DNA from: Podospora bellae-mahoneyi
Lineage: Eukaryota; Ascomycota; Sordariomycetes; Sordariales; Podosporaceae
Length of the DNA stretch: 64,000 nt
Assembly (NCBI RefSeq): GCF_035222275.1
Contig: NC_085881.1
Coordinates: 3,906,001 to 3,970,000, forward strand
Direction: 5' to 3'
Shown: piece after piece, positions 33,193 to 45,307 of the stretch
Layout: the number at the start of each line of letters is the position of its first letter
Numbering within the stretch: the first letter of the stretch is position 1
Program-made: the position numbers and the translations under genes
Notes under the pieces: model-generated
Database searches by the model: none
The model's input: the letters and a program-made list of their open reading frames with translations, nothing else
Told to the model about the DNA's origin: nothing

Positions 33193-33997
33193 GAAAATAT
33201 CAGAAAAGATGTAAGAGGGGTGAAGATGAGAAGGATTCAACATAATAGAGGGATAGATGTGGTGGCGAATATGGTTTAACATAATACCCGAGTGGATTTA
33301 ACATGGGTTTCGCTGTGCGGAAAGGTTACTTGATGTAGAGTAGAATGGCATATCCATTTAACATGTTAGAAGACAATATGTGTGCTATTTGACTCATATC
33401 AACAACTGGATGACTGAAAGCAACCAATACCGCCCAAAAACCATATCCACTCAGAAGACCGTATGTTCGAGAAGTGAAACCATACCAGGTCCAACCTACA
33501 AAGCAAAGACGGTGTTTTTCATGTCATAATACTCTTTACATTATTACCACACAGTATAACTCTAATCTACCTCTCTTGATGCCTCGTTTATACCCCCCTG
33601 GCAATCCTTCGCAACCTTGACATCCCTCAGTTGTTGTTTCTGCTGACCATCAACCACGGCCTCCCAACCCAAAAACTCCAGAAAATATGCAAATGTCCCC
33701 CAAGTTTGGTCCGTCCAGCCATTACCATGAGATTGAAAAAAAAAGGTAATGTTGAGATGAAATGCAGGGAAAAAATGACCCAAAGAAAATCATCATCCCA
33801 GTTTCTTGACTTTGTCGTGGTTGTGCTTCGTCCGAGCTTCGTTTGTTCAAAAATATGAACACCAAAAGTACACCAACGAACCAGCACAACAAACCAAACC
33901 AAACCATCGTCCAGTCTTGGGTGAAATCAACGCTCGCCTGCTCGCATGCTCTCACAGAACGCCAACAGTAACCTTACACATCCACCCCCTAATTCCG
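33193..33997. other. Convergent gap between CAF16 and kinase gene
   Basis: 0.8 kb of 3' flanking sequence for both genes. No coding or RNA signal seen. Confidence 0.5.
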
Positions 33998-36328
33998 TCA
34001 ATGCCCCCCCACACCCCCCCACCTCAACCTCAACCCATCCGTCCACCTAGCATAAAGCAAATCACCCAGCGCCTTACAATGCTCCATCCCCTGCACCGCC
34101 GGCCTCCCCGGAAACTTTGCCTCCAACGCCGCCATCGCCATCTTCTCCTTATCCCGTTCCCTATTCTCTCTCGCCTCTCTCTCTCTCTCCCGTGCTTCCT
34201 TATCCGGCGACCCCCCTCCTCTTCCCCCATTAACGATCCCCAGCGCGTTCTCCGGCCCCCCAATATTACTCTCCCTCCTCCTCCTATGAGACGCGAGATG
34301 TGGGTTTTCTTGTGAAATCATCAACTTCGTCGGTGAGCTCGATAACCCTGGTGGTGGTTGCAAGGCTGCTGGTTTTGTTCTTTGGTCTTTGACGACTGTT
34401 CCTCCTTGGGGGGTGCCCTCGCTGAGGGTTTGTTTATGTTGTTGCTGTTGTTGGTATTGCTGCTGCTGCTGCTGCTGCTGTTGTTGTTGTTGATGATGAT
34501 GATGATGATGTTGTTGTTGTTGGGGTAGTTGCGGGACAAAAGCATTGCTTAGCTTTGTGTCTTGAGATACTGTCGACATGATGCTTCGGAGGAGGTGATA
34601 GGACCCTTCTGGGTCGACAGCATCTAGATGGGCCAAAGCGTCAGATAACCTCGCCAGCGCCTCCCTTTTTGCTGAGCCTGCTGTCTGGGCGTGGAGTTCG
34701 TCTAGACAGGGTTCTAGAGCCTTGTTGTAGAGCCTTCTCCCTAAAAAGGCTTCTTTGCTGTGCGGTTCTACCGGGGCTTGGTACGAGTACGATGTTGGTG
34801 GTCTGTTCTCGCTGTTGTCATAGATGAACGAGTCACTGGGGGAGGAACCGCCATGATGTGAAGGGTTGGTCGATGTGTCAGATGGTACCCTCCGGAATAA
34901 ACGCATAGTCGAGCCCGAGTTACCAAACGACATGTCTGGTTGTAATGGCCGCTTAGCCGCAACAGACGCACGGGGCGAGCCGTTGGAAACCTGGCGGTTG
35001 GCTTGCTGGCTTTGACGGAGGGACTGGCGGCGGACTGTCGACTTCCGGACGGTACTTGGGGTGGTGGGCTGGAGGGGCCCATCTTTGACGTCGAGCTTAT
35101 GCATGGCGTCCTCTATCCCGTGAACGACAGACGGTTTTCTAGACCTGACCGTACCGCGTTTTTGTTGTGGGACGACTGATTTGACCGTGTCAAACACCCA
35201 CTCGTCTGCCCCATCCTTGGGCGAGAGAGTTTGCAGCGTCTCTTGATAGTACACTGGCATCTTCACACGCTCCGTCTTGGCATCGGCAACTTGCTTGCGG
35301 TATATGAGCTCCTGGAGAGCTTCCACTTTGCCGGCTGAACGGATGAACCGATGCTTAAGCAGTTCCTTTGCGGTGGGCCGGAGATGCGGTGCTTTGACGA
35401 GACATTGTGCGATGAAGTCCTTGAACTCCTTGCTAAACTTCCCTTCGAGCCTCGGGGGGTCCTGCTTAGGGATCTGGAAGAGAACTTTCATGGGATGTGT
35501 CTGAGCATGGGGTGGCTCGCCAGTCGCAAACTCAATTGCCGTGATGCCCAAGGACCAGATATCCGCTTTGAAATCATAGCCATTCTGCTGAATGACTTCA
35601 GGGGCCATCCAAAAGGGAGTGCCGACGAAGGTGTTGCGCTGCGACTTCATATGCGTCAGCTGGGCGGCAACACCAAAGTCGGCAAGCTTGACTTTTCCAG
35701 TCTCTGACAGCAAGACATTGGCAGCCTTGATGTCACGATGAATCTTGCCCTCTGCGTGGAGGTATTCCAGACCAAGTAGCAGTTCTCGGCAAATGATGGC
35801 AATATGGACTTCTGGAAACACGCCCGGTTTGAGCTACAATGTAACTGTTAGAACGGGGCATCGCCAAGAGGCACGATTAAGTAAAGTGCATGCATACCAA
35901 ATCCAGGCAGGACCCTCCTCCCAGATATTCCATCACAATCCACAGCTTGTGTCCACGGAGAAAGCTGGCCTTGTACTGGGTGACATGAGTGCTGGCGCAG
36001 GTGCTGAGCACGGATATTTCTTGCTGAATTTCATGGATATCATCGTCACTAGACTCGAGATCGATCTGTGCGCAACACAATGACATTAATACCACAGAAC
36101 GGCCGAGACATGTTTGACTGACGAGGAAAATGACAAAAAACCACCATACATGTTTGATCGCAACTGTCTCCCCTGTCTTCTTCTCAATGGCCTTGTAGAC
36201 CACGCCAAAACTACCGCCTGCGTCACAGTCAGTTTCCCACGTTCCAGGGCAGGGCAACAGCGCAATGCGCACTCACGGCCGAGCTCCTCCAGCACCTGGT
36301 AGTGGTCTGCGACGCCTTCGTCTGCCAT
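33998..36328 (-). CDS. GCK-III / Ste20-family serine-threonine protein kinase
   Basis: 707-residue germinal-centre-type kinase of the group that includes Neurospora MST-1 and fission yeast Ppk11, which act with septation and polarity signalling. Exons 36277-36328, 36150-36217, 35898-36065 and 33998-35833; introns 59, 84 and 64 nt. The kinase domain is at residues 10-265: GRGSFGVVYKA (P-loop), VAIKH (ATP-lysine), MEYLGGGSCLDL (hinge), HRDIKAANVLL (catalytic loop), DFGVAA, and GTPFWMAPE with the Ste20 signature. The long C-terminal region is Ser/Pro-rich with a His/Gln run (about 34430-34530) and a final alpha-helical segment (YNKALEPCLDEL upstream; MAMAALEAKFPGRP near the end). Confidence 0.93.
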
Positions 36329-37841
36329 TGCGCCTCAGCCCACACGCGCGATGGTGGAGTATTCGTAGGGTTGGGTCTGCCCTTGGTCGCAAATCGATCG
36401 GGGTGATTAGATAGGCGCGAGGCGGGGATTCAAGGTTATTAAAAGCAACCGAGCGCAACCTGGGTCCTGGACTGTTGTCGCCTTTCCAAATCGAACCTCG
36501 ATGGTCCTAGAGAAGTCCTTGGGAAAAAGGAGAAGGGATGGGTTGGGACGGGAGAGACCGGAGGCGGAGAAAGCGAGGGAGGGAGGAGGGAGTTCGGACG
36601 GGTTTCTTTCTTGTCGATGGGATCCTGGGCTGGACAAGAGGAGACAGCGCCCGCGTTGCGCCTGTGTCAGCCGTTCGCTATTAAACCCCTGGATCTGGTG
36701 TTCTCAGTTGGCGGCTTGGTTGTCCGGGTGCTGCGTTTGGCGGGCACGGGCCATTGTTTACTTAAAGATCTAGCGGGAGGTAGGGCGGACCCTGGACGAG
36801 TTTCGGAGTGCCGCCCGGATCTGCAGCGGCGTTGGCGTTGTTGTTGTTGTTGTTGGTCGAGATACGAAGACTGATGAGAAGATGCTGTACCCGTCCAGTA
36901 GCAGGGCGGATGGGGCCAGAATCATGGTGTTTTTTGAGTGAATACTCCACGGCTGGGAATAGAAAAGTGGACGACGGGTCGAGACAGTTCTTGAAGAACC
37001 GGCGTTTCTTTCTACTGCGCAGCTTGCAGCGTCCTGCATTCCACAGGCTGCAGCTCGAGGAACAGCGCGCTAAGGGCCAATCACCGGCACCCTCAACCAA
37101 ACGCCCGGCACTTGGGCGGCATGCTACCGAAAAGCCTTACTCAGGTGGGGTGGTGGCCGGTTGCCCCACGCAACGACACAGTTGGAGAGGGAGCTTGGGC
37201 CTTGCTTTCGACCGCCCTTGGGGGCTCTCACCAGCCGTCTCCATTTGCTGAGAGATCCTTGTTCCGCCCTGAACAAAATGCCCGCCCGGCTGTTACCCTT
37301 CATCTGCGTTTGCTATTACAACTGAACTCCACGAGCACCTACATAGTGGGGGAAACTAAGGCCTGGGGTCCCTTCGCCTGTATTCCATTCTTTCCTGCCC
37401 GTCGTCGTCGTCATTTTGGTTGTGGTCGCGTGGTGAAGTTGCTGCTGTGAAGTTCCTTGTTTCTGTTGTCCACTGGTCCTGGTCTGGCGTCTGCCCTGTC
37501 TTGGCCTTGGATGGCGCCGCTCCTCGACATCTCCACAGCTGCTTCCCAGCCTCCAGGCGAGTTCGATTCTTAGGCCGGTGCCGTCATTAACATTCGTTCA
37601 TTCATTCATTTTGGCGCGCAACAACCTCCTCTTGTGTGCCTGCATTTGTATACATACGACGACCTGTGCGAGCACCGCAAATCGAGCACTCGAACGACCG
37701 CGGCACCATTGTTTGCGCCGAGTCGCAGCAGCGACGACAATCGACATCAAATCACTGTACAGGGGCACTAACCGACCGCTGCGTTATTGTACCTGCCACT
37801 GTCACTGCCGCCTTGGACGACTCGATTGAAGATTCGCAAAA
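36329..37841. promoter_or_regulatory. Divergent intergenic region of kinase gene and CYK3
   Basis: 1.5 kb between two start codons, likely with a long CYK3 leader. A short GTT repeat lies near 36840-36855. No gene or RNA seen. Confidence 0.5.
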
Positions 37842-40800
37842 ATGGTGCCTGCGCCATTACCATTACCGACGCGCTTCCCGTGCTGGGTCAGGGCGGTTTA
37901 TTCTTGGGGAGGAGAGGTTCGTACGATGCAATGCAATGCGATTGTTGATTTTTCTTTTCTTTTCTTTTTTTTCGCGGCTCAGGGACTCAGCTAACGGCAT
38001 TGTTTTGTTCTTTTTGTTCTAGAGCAAGCGAGATCTTGGGTTTATTGAGGGAGATTTAATCGAATGTCTGAATGCCGGCGATGGCTCGTGGTGGACAGGT
38101 CGTCTATTTCGCGACAGAAGAGCGGTCGGACTGTTTCCTTCTAATTTTGTCGAAGTATTGCCAGAGACGTTTCGCCCAACGACGAGGTCAACCAGCCCCT
38201 TGCCAAACGGTAATACACCAAGTCCAAAGCATACGCCACAAAAATCCAGGACGTTTCGGAAACCATTCGAGGCTTATGCAAAAGCGCCGCATTATACGAC
38301 GGCAAAGGTCCCAGAAACGTTCAGAGATGGCTACAAGAAAGAAGATGCGATTCCAGTCGCCCGATCCCGCGATACATCGGTCAACTCGATGGACAATACC
38401 TCCCCAGTCCGCGCATCTACTAGAAGGCAACGAGAGATTTCGCCCGCACCCCGTTCGAATTCCAGTTATAATCACCGAGCACCCTCTCCCGCTCCAACTC
38501 ACCACCAAAATTATGGGTCAAGAAGCCCTTCACCTATGCCGGAATATCACCATGGTGGTTCTAGGGCACCATCTCCCGCCCTTCCTCAACACCACAACTA
38601 CATCTCCAGATCTCCGTCACCGGCACCACCGCAGGATGTGGGATACAACCCGCGCGCTATTTCACCCGCGCCACCACATCATGGTAACTATGACATGAGG
38701 GCCGCTTCGCCAGCTCCCCCACACCACGGGGGTTATGATATGAGGGCGGCATCACCAGCGCCGCCGCATCACGGTGGCTATGATATGCGGGCAGCTTCCC
38801 CAGCACCACCGCAACACAATGCCTATGGCATGAGGGCAGCATCGCCAGCTCCTCCCCAACATGGTGGCTACGGCATGAGAGCAGCGTCTCCAGCACCTCC
38901 GCAACATCATGCCTACGATTCAAGGGCGCCATCTCCAGCGCCCCCACAAGATGATGGATTTGACCCCAGAGCACCATCACCCACTCCTTCATACATCCCT
39001 TACAGGCCTCCCGAGGCGAGACAACAGAGCTCTTTCCACCAGAGTGTGGATTCGACAATGCCATCCGGGCCACCTCTCTCCCACCGCCACCATGTCCATC
39101 ATATGAGCTTAGAGAGGCACAACTCTCCAGCACCTCCTCAGCATGGGAGACAGCACACGTACCATCTAAGTCTCGACCGAAACATTGATAGGTCAGATTC
39201 GCCTCCTCCACCACCACCGCCTCCCCACCGAACCAAGGTCACGCGGCAGGAGTCTCAGTTCTCTCAGGATGAAGGTTACTTTACGGGCATTTCCAGGGAG
39301 CAGTCAGCACTATCGAGAGGAAATTCCAATGCTTCATATGGACAGGGCAACGTTTCACGACATCACTCTAACGCGTCCTACGAACCACCACAACAATCAG
39401 GTTTTCACACGCCGAGGACGCTTACAACCCCTTGCCCGCCCTCTCCTGGTATTGATGGCCTTACACCATCACCGCTAAGAGAAGCGATGGATGATGTGAT
39501 GGAGCAGTTGGATGCTCTCGGTGCTGGTTCCACTGTCAGTGCCGGCCGTGAGCCATCTCCAGAACCGCCTGTGTTGGACCCTTGGTCCCCTGCTTCGTTT
39601 GATATGGTGCATGCACGTTCAAGAAAGGAGCGGAAGCGGACCTCGCAGTTACGGCCCAATACATCAATGGGGATACCAGCTCATATTGACGAGGGGTATG
39701 AAACAAACAGCGGTACGGCCGACTCGTCTGTGGAACCAACGCCACTCGAAAGCTCTCAAGAACCACATCTCCCGCAGCTCAGCAACTATGTCGAGCGCAT
39801 GGAATCCAGACTCAGAACTATGCACCAGCATAATGCTAGCGTTACTGAAGAGGACGAAGCCCCTCCACCGCCACCTAAGAGCAGCGTGTATGACAGGCCA
39901 AAGTCTTCCATGGGTATGGATACCCCACCGGAGCAAAAGTTGAGGCACAAGAAGTCGGGCTATGAAGGCGTGGGCCGAAATATCCTCAACAGGACCTTTA
40001 CCACCAAAACCAATTCAACAAATAGCTCATCGAACACGCAGAGTACCGATCGGAGCTTGATGAGCGGTGTGTCAGCTGGAGGAATCAGCGCAACGAGCGC
40101 CGGCAGCCTTGCACGCAAGAATCGGAGTAGGGCCCACAGCGCGCTTGGTTTGCGGGAGCTTCTAAACGACGCTGATAGCGGTCGGCCTGAGACGCCCTTT
40201 TCAGGAGTGACTTATCACAGTAGCCACGCGTCTGACCACCAGAATCAGCAACAGCGCTCCAAGTCACAGTTGGGCTTCACCGAGGATCCCATGCCTGCGC
40301 TTCCCGGTCTTGGAGGTCTGGTAACACCCAAGCCGAAGAAGCAGAATTTCATCAAGCGCATTCTGGAGTCTGCCAAGACGGGAGTGGCCAGCACGCGAGG
40401 AAGCATCGCCGCTGCTGGAGCTAGCACTTCCAACCTTTCATCCTCGAATCGCTCTACACCTGCCCTAACGTCAATGTCTTCTGCTGCGTTGCTCCCTAGC
40501 AAGATGCCACCCCCCAGGGACATGGGCATGGGTGGCGGCGTTGATTGGGTGCAGGTTCGTCGTGATATTAACCGGTCGAATTCGCTGAGCTTCAACGAAA
40601 AGGTGGAGAGAAAAGAAAGATGTCAGATGTTGGATTATCCAGCGCTTGATCCAGTCGACGAGCTGTACAGCAGTATCGACGGTGATGAGGGGGCTGATGG
40701 GATGCCGGTTGCTGAGCCGACCAACTATCATGCCATTAACTTGAGCCAGGTGGACAAGAACTCGCGGTTCCTGACGAATCTTGCGCCGACGACCACGGCC

Positions 40801-42258
40801 ATCACCTTGGCGACAACATTCGTCTGCCGTCCCTATCGGAGTGATGTCCAGAGACTGCGAGCCATCTTTACTTGGGTTGCTGAGCATATCTGCTGGGAAG
40901 AGGATTTTGAGGGCGAGGTTGATACTAGACAGGTCATTCAGTCCCGACGTGGGTGTGCCGAGGAGTATGCCGTGCTGGTGTTGGAAATGTGCGCCGCCGT
41001 CGGCCTTGGCTGCGAGGTTGTTCGCGGCTACCTCAAAACTCCTGGAGAGATTCCAGAAGTCAACATCATGCCCAGATCCAACCACTGGTGGAACGCTGTC
41101 CTGGTCGATAATGAGTGGCGCTTCATGGACTGCTGCCTTGCCAGTCCATCGAACCCTAAGCGGGCCTTGTACTCGAGCCACAGCTCATCATCCGCCGACC
41201 CTTGGTGGTTCCTCGTCCGCCCATCCGAGCTTTGCTGGACGCACATCCCAGAGCACCACGCCCAGCAGCACCTGTGCCCACCCGTGGCCCACGAGACGCT
41301 CCTCAATCTCCCCTGCGCTTGCCCGCCTTTCTTCAAGAACGACCTGCAAATGGTGGACTACAACACCTCCCTTGTCCGCATCGAAGATCTCGAGATGGTC
41401 CATGTTAAGTTTAATGTGCCTCCTGATGTCGAAGTCGCCGCCGAGGTTGAGGTCCGGGCTTACTCCCGAGATATGGACGGCGATCTTTTTGAGTCTGGTG
41501 ATGTAGTAAAGAAGCGAGCTCTCGCCCAGGCAGACTGGCATGGCGGCGTGAAGCGGTACACGGTCAAGGCTCTCCTCCCCGGCGACGAAGGAACCGGTGT
41601 CCTGAAAATCTATGCCGGCAAGCGTGGGTTGATGCACAGCATCAAGGACATCCCTCATCCCTTGGCTTTTGCCCTGCCAGTCATCCACACGGGCGAAAAT
41701 CCACCCTACGAATTCGTCACCCGCCACCCCACCCCCCACGCGCAAAGACACGACATTTACGTTGTCCAACCCCAGTGCCAGCGGTTAGCACTGAACAACA
41801 CGTTTGTCTTTGCCATCCGTCAACATCCCAGCTCGGCAGCCATCACGCCCGTGTCCCTCGCCGAGGAAAACAGAAGGGGAGGCGCGAGCCCGATACCGTT
41901 TATGCGGCCTGGTAGTGCCATGAGCATGACTAGTAGTGCGGCTGGGTCCATGCCGTCGACGACTACATCCAACAGCAGCGGGGGCAGTAGCAAGCCGGCG
42001 AAACTGGCGATTCAAACCCCAGGAGGAAAAATCTTGAGGTTGATGAGAAAGGAGGAGAGGAGAGGGGTGGGAATCGCGGGCAAGATCATGTCGCCCAGCT
42101 CGTCGGGGTTGCACAGCGAGGAAGGGGTGGATGCGGGGGATGGGGGGTTGTGGGAGACGATTATCAAGTGTAGCGAGCGGGGCGTCTGGAGGGGGTTGGT
42201 GCTTGCTGATCGGACGGCTAGGTGGTGTGTTTTCGCGGAGTGGGTTTGCGAGGGTTAA
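37842..42258 (+). CDS. CYK3: Cytokinesis protein CYK3 (SH3 and transglutaminase-like domains)
   Basis: 1436-residue protein that acts at the contractile ring and primary septum. Exon 37842-37916 and exon 38023-42258 are split by a 106-nt intron inside the SH3 domain: the junction gives AVYSWGGE/SKRDLGFIEGD. The SH3 runs over residues 13 to about 72 (SWWTGRL, VGLFPSNFVE). Residues 206-340 are nine 15-residue Pro/His-rich repeats. The transglutaminase-like domain spans about 955-1075 with His 1046 (NHWWNAV) and Asp 1061 (FMDCC). A Cys at 1003 (RRGCAEEYA) sits one place away from the usual nucleophile position, consistent with the known non-enzymatic character of Cyk3. A Ser/Gly-rich tail follows. 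Confidence 0.95.
38563..38967 (+). repeat. Nine 45-bp tandem repeats in CYK3
   Basis: Nine consecutive 45-bp units each code for 15 residues of the pattern R-A-x-S-P-A-P-P-[HQ]-H-x-x-Y-x-x. The central units are most alike (RAASPAPPHHGGYDM), the outer ones degenerate. The pattern is in frame throughout, so unit gain or loss would keep the protein intact. Confidence 0.93.
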
Positions 42259-43022
42259 GCCTTTCTTTCTTCTGTCCACATGATATATACGGCTCCCGGT
42301 TTGCGGGGGCATAATATGGGTTGTTTGATGAAGTGTGTTTGGATTTGTTGTTGGAATATACACGGGTGGAAGACGTGGGTGTTATACAAAGAAGACAAAA
42401 AGCAGGGTTTGTTTGACTATTTTTTGTCTGGAACATATAACAGATACCAAGGTTGTTGGAAGGGGTTGTGTGGTATAAGCAAAGGGAATATTTTTTTGGT
42501 TTCTTTTTCGCTTCACACATTATATCATTATTTTTGTTTGAGAGAGTGAAGGGGGGGGGGAAGAGCCAAAGCCTGGGATATGTGGGAATTTGCATATAGG
42601 GATGGCGTTGTATCATTAGGCGATTTTAAAACTTTTCGACTTTTGGTTGGTGGCTGCAGGAGAAAGAGATATGTGTGTATCTCGGATGTGCAGATACTGT
42701 TTGTTGTAGTGTGTATGTTTGGGGGAGAGAAAATAATGATGTTTGTATCTCGTGTTCAGTAATTATACCATGAAAGTAATTGACTGATATTGACACTGGC
42801 CCATGTTGAGAGTAAGTGTCAGATAGATGTCTAATGATTCAGCAATGAGATTTTCTCATACCAGATACAGTTTTGAACCAGGAAGATCTTCCAGAGAGTA
42901 GTCATCATCAATCTGAATGAGTATCCGGACTGGTGGACAAAAAAAGGAGTGGAAATATGAAGTTGGGACTGCTGCCAAGACTTGGTGATGGAGTTTATAT
43001 GCACTCTCCCAAAACAGCAAAA
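42259..43022. other. CYK3 3' flank, no gene seen
   Basis: T- and G-rich 3' flanking sequence with an eight- to nine-G run near 42552. No coding or RNA structure until the 5S gene. Confidence 0.5.
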
Positions 43023-43141
43023 ACATACAACACCAAAGAATCCCCAGTGGTCACCCACCTGAGTACTAGTTTGGCTGTCAGCTGTTTGACTCAGGCAGAG
43101 CGGACGGGATGCCGTATTTTCAGCTGCATATGGTCGTATGT
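43023..43141 (-). rRNA. 5S ribosomal RNA, copy 2
   Basis: 119-nt minus-strand 5S gene with closing helix ACATACGAC/GTTGTATGT and the same conserved blocks as copy 1 (CCCGTCCGCTC, GGTGGGTGACCAC). Helix II pairs as CAGCTG/CAGCTG, a compensated change relative to copy 1. A T5 run follows the 3' end and a TATAATA box begins at -29. It is 11 kb from copy 1 and has unrelated flanks, as expected of dispersed 5S genes. Confidence 0.94.
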
Positions 43142-43163
43142 GCCTTTGTCGAGCAGAAAATGA

Positions 43164-43170
43164 TATTATA
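43164..43170 (-). promoter_or_regulatory. TATA box of 5S copy 2
   Basis: Minus-strand TATAATA starting 29 nt upstream of the 5S start, the same distance as the weaker element of copy 1. Confidence 0.6.
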
Positions 43171-43288
43171 GGTATATCAGAGTCCGATTACGCCCACAAA
43201 AGCCACACCCATAGACAAGAGCAAATAATGATACCCCATATATATGTACAAATAATACAGTCATCTACCATCTGTTCAACCACTTTAA

Positions 43289-44330
43289 TCAGCTCCCCCA
43301 CCTCGGCAAATAGAACCTCACATTCTCATACACCAAAAACGTCACCCACGTCGCCGGCAAAACCCTCACAACACCAGGCATAACCCCCCGATAAAACCCC
43401 CTAATCCCCTCCTCCCTCCAAAGCTGCCTCACCACGCCCTTTATCCCCCTGCCAAACCTCTCCTCTGCCTCGTAGCCCTGTAACCTGCTCCTCAGTACCT
43501 GAAGCGGGTAGGTAACCCCCCCAGCAACCAACTTGGCAATCGTACTCAAGACAACAGTCGCCTCATTGCTCATATCTCCTTCCTTCCTCTCCTTATGCCG
43601 TGCCGAGTACATCTTCTTGAGCGGGTCATAGACAGCAAACTGCACCGCCCCGTGACTAACAGCCAACATCCCCACCCCCAACCCTCTATAAAACCCCTTT
43701 ATCCCCTCCGTCTGAAACAAATCGACAGCCCCGGCGAGCATGTGAGGGTAGGCACCCTTTGTCCCCGCGTCAGAGGAGACCATCCGTGTCTTGAGCACCC
43801 AGATCGGGTTGGTGATAATCTGAGTTAGCGCCCCGGCCGCCAACGAGGCAACAAAAAAGTCTGGTGGTGACAGGCCCCCCACATTTTGCTGGGAGGGGGA
43901 GGATGACGAGGATTTGAGATACAAGATCCCCCTCTCAACATTATTCTTGAAAAAGAAAAACGACGCCCAGCTCGTGGCATTCCCGATCAAGTTGGGTGTT
44001 AACCCCCTATACAGACTCGCGAGCGGTTTCGGGTTGGAGCTGAGCGTGCGGATCAAAGAGACTGTTGTTGGTGGGGGGGTATTAGGGCTGTGTGACGAGC
44101 GGTGGACTAATATCACCAGTCAGTACACCTTGTCATATAAATGTGAGACGAGGAGAAATAAAAATAAAAAAAATTAAGAATATACTCTGCATTCGTGTCT
44201 TGACTATATCAAGCGGGTGCACAATCAGGGTGGCCATGGTGCCGGCCGACAAGCCGGCCACCGTCTCGACGAGCGCGGGGGAGGAGAGCATCCCGCCGCC
44301 GCGGCGCTCATCTTGTGGTGGTTTCGTCAT
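43289..44330 (-). CDS. FLX1: Mitochondrial carrier, FLX1 (FAD/folate) type
   Basis: 320-residue member of the mitochondrial carrier family. Exons 44186-44330 and 43289-44106 with a 79-nt intron; the junction gives KTRMQIHRS. The three repeats carry PLDIVKTR, PIWVLKTR and PLQVLRSR. The second repeat has Trp in place of the acidic residue, typical of the FAD/folate/pyrimidine-nucleotide subgroup. The block SWASFFFFKNNVERG and the order of repeats match yeast Flx1, which exports or imports FAD across the inner membrane. Six membrane helices are expected. Assignment within the subgroup is by motif, not by alignment. Confidence 0.88.
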
Positions 44331-44910
44331 TAAAACCTGGGGTGAAAATGTCTAGCTACATGACATCGTAAACAAACGGCTCCGTGTAAACAAAAATCAA
44401 ACGGTGCGCATGTGTAGGCGCAAAAGCGAGTGTTGTTTATCAAGATTCGCGGGAAAAAAGCTATGACGCAAGGGTTCCTGTTGTTCGTCCCAAAAAAAAG
44501 TTTCCGGGATCCTCGGCCGAGCATGGCCGACTGAAACCGGGATTTAAGAAGCATTTTTCGGCGCCGTTTGGCCGGCGACGGTGATAGCTACGCCAAGATT
44601 TGAAATCCACGTTAGCTTGACAAAGAGGGAGAAAAAGAAAGAGCAAAATGAACAGTCATGAGTAGATTCATGATGCAGGAGTTGTGTCTGCTATTATAAT
44701 GTACAATCGCGGTTATGGTATCACTTGCCCGCCCTCGTTCGCTATGTTGATGGCGAACTACCCCCAACCCATAATCCCGCTTTATCCCTCCTGATGCCCC
44801 TTACCCGTTGCGCTTTTCCCAGCGCGGCGCCATCATTTTGAGTTGTTGTACTGATACACTCGGTCCATCACTGTTCCCTTTCCCTATCTCGAGGTATTTA
44901 TCATCGCTGC
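44331..44910. other. Intergenic stretch between FLX1 and TOM7
   Basis: 580 nt holding the FLX1 promoter and the TOM7 3' flank. Nothing else seen. Confidence 0.5.
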
Positions 44911-45307
44911 TTAGGAAAGGGGAGAGAGGAGGCTGCAGAGATAGTTAGATGCTGAGGTTCAAAGATCGGGTGTCAGGACAAAGCGTCGGCGGAGACATAC
45001 CGGACCATGGATGGCCGAGGGTCGCTGCGGGTGTAGCCTGTGAAGTGTCAGTTGTCATGTTTTTGCTAGATAACCAGACAAGGTGACATACCAAGATAGA
45101 GGATGAAGGGGAGATAGCCACTGCTACAGTCAGTATTTCGCTCGCTAAAGCTGTCCGGCTCGTCCAACATACTAGTGAAGGGCAACGCGCGAGATCTCAA
45201 TGAGCTTGCCAATGCGCTCCTGTTGTGTAGTTAGCCAGCTGCTTCATTCCCTCGTCACCCTGCCGGTCAGGTCTGCGTACCTTGGACTCCTCTGAAAGAC
45301 GGAACAT
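44911..45307 (-). CDS. TOM7: Mitochondrial import receptor subunit TOM7
   Basis: 53-residue small subunit of the outer-membrane TOM translocase. It is coded in five tiny exons: 45281-45307 (27 nt), 45173-45219 (47), 45092-45120 (29), 45001-45037 (37) and 44911-44932 (22), sum 162 nt. The introns are 61, 52, 54 and 68 nt, all GT-AG, mostly GTATGT. The product begins MFRLSEESKERIGKLIEISR, continues through the membrane segment VALHYGYLPFILYLGYT, and ends RSDPRPSMVRLLSPLS, the full Tom7 pattern with its conserved internal GYxR-DPRPS. At intron 2 the CAG acceptor was preferred over the TAG three bases earlier because it restores HYGYLPF. It diverges from HSH49 across 360 bp. Confidence 0.93.
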
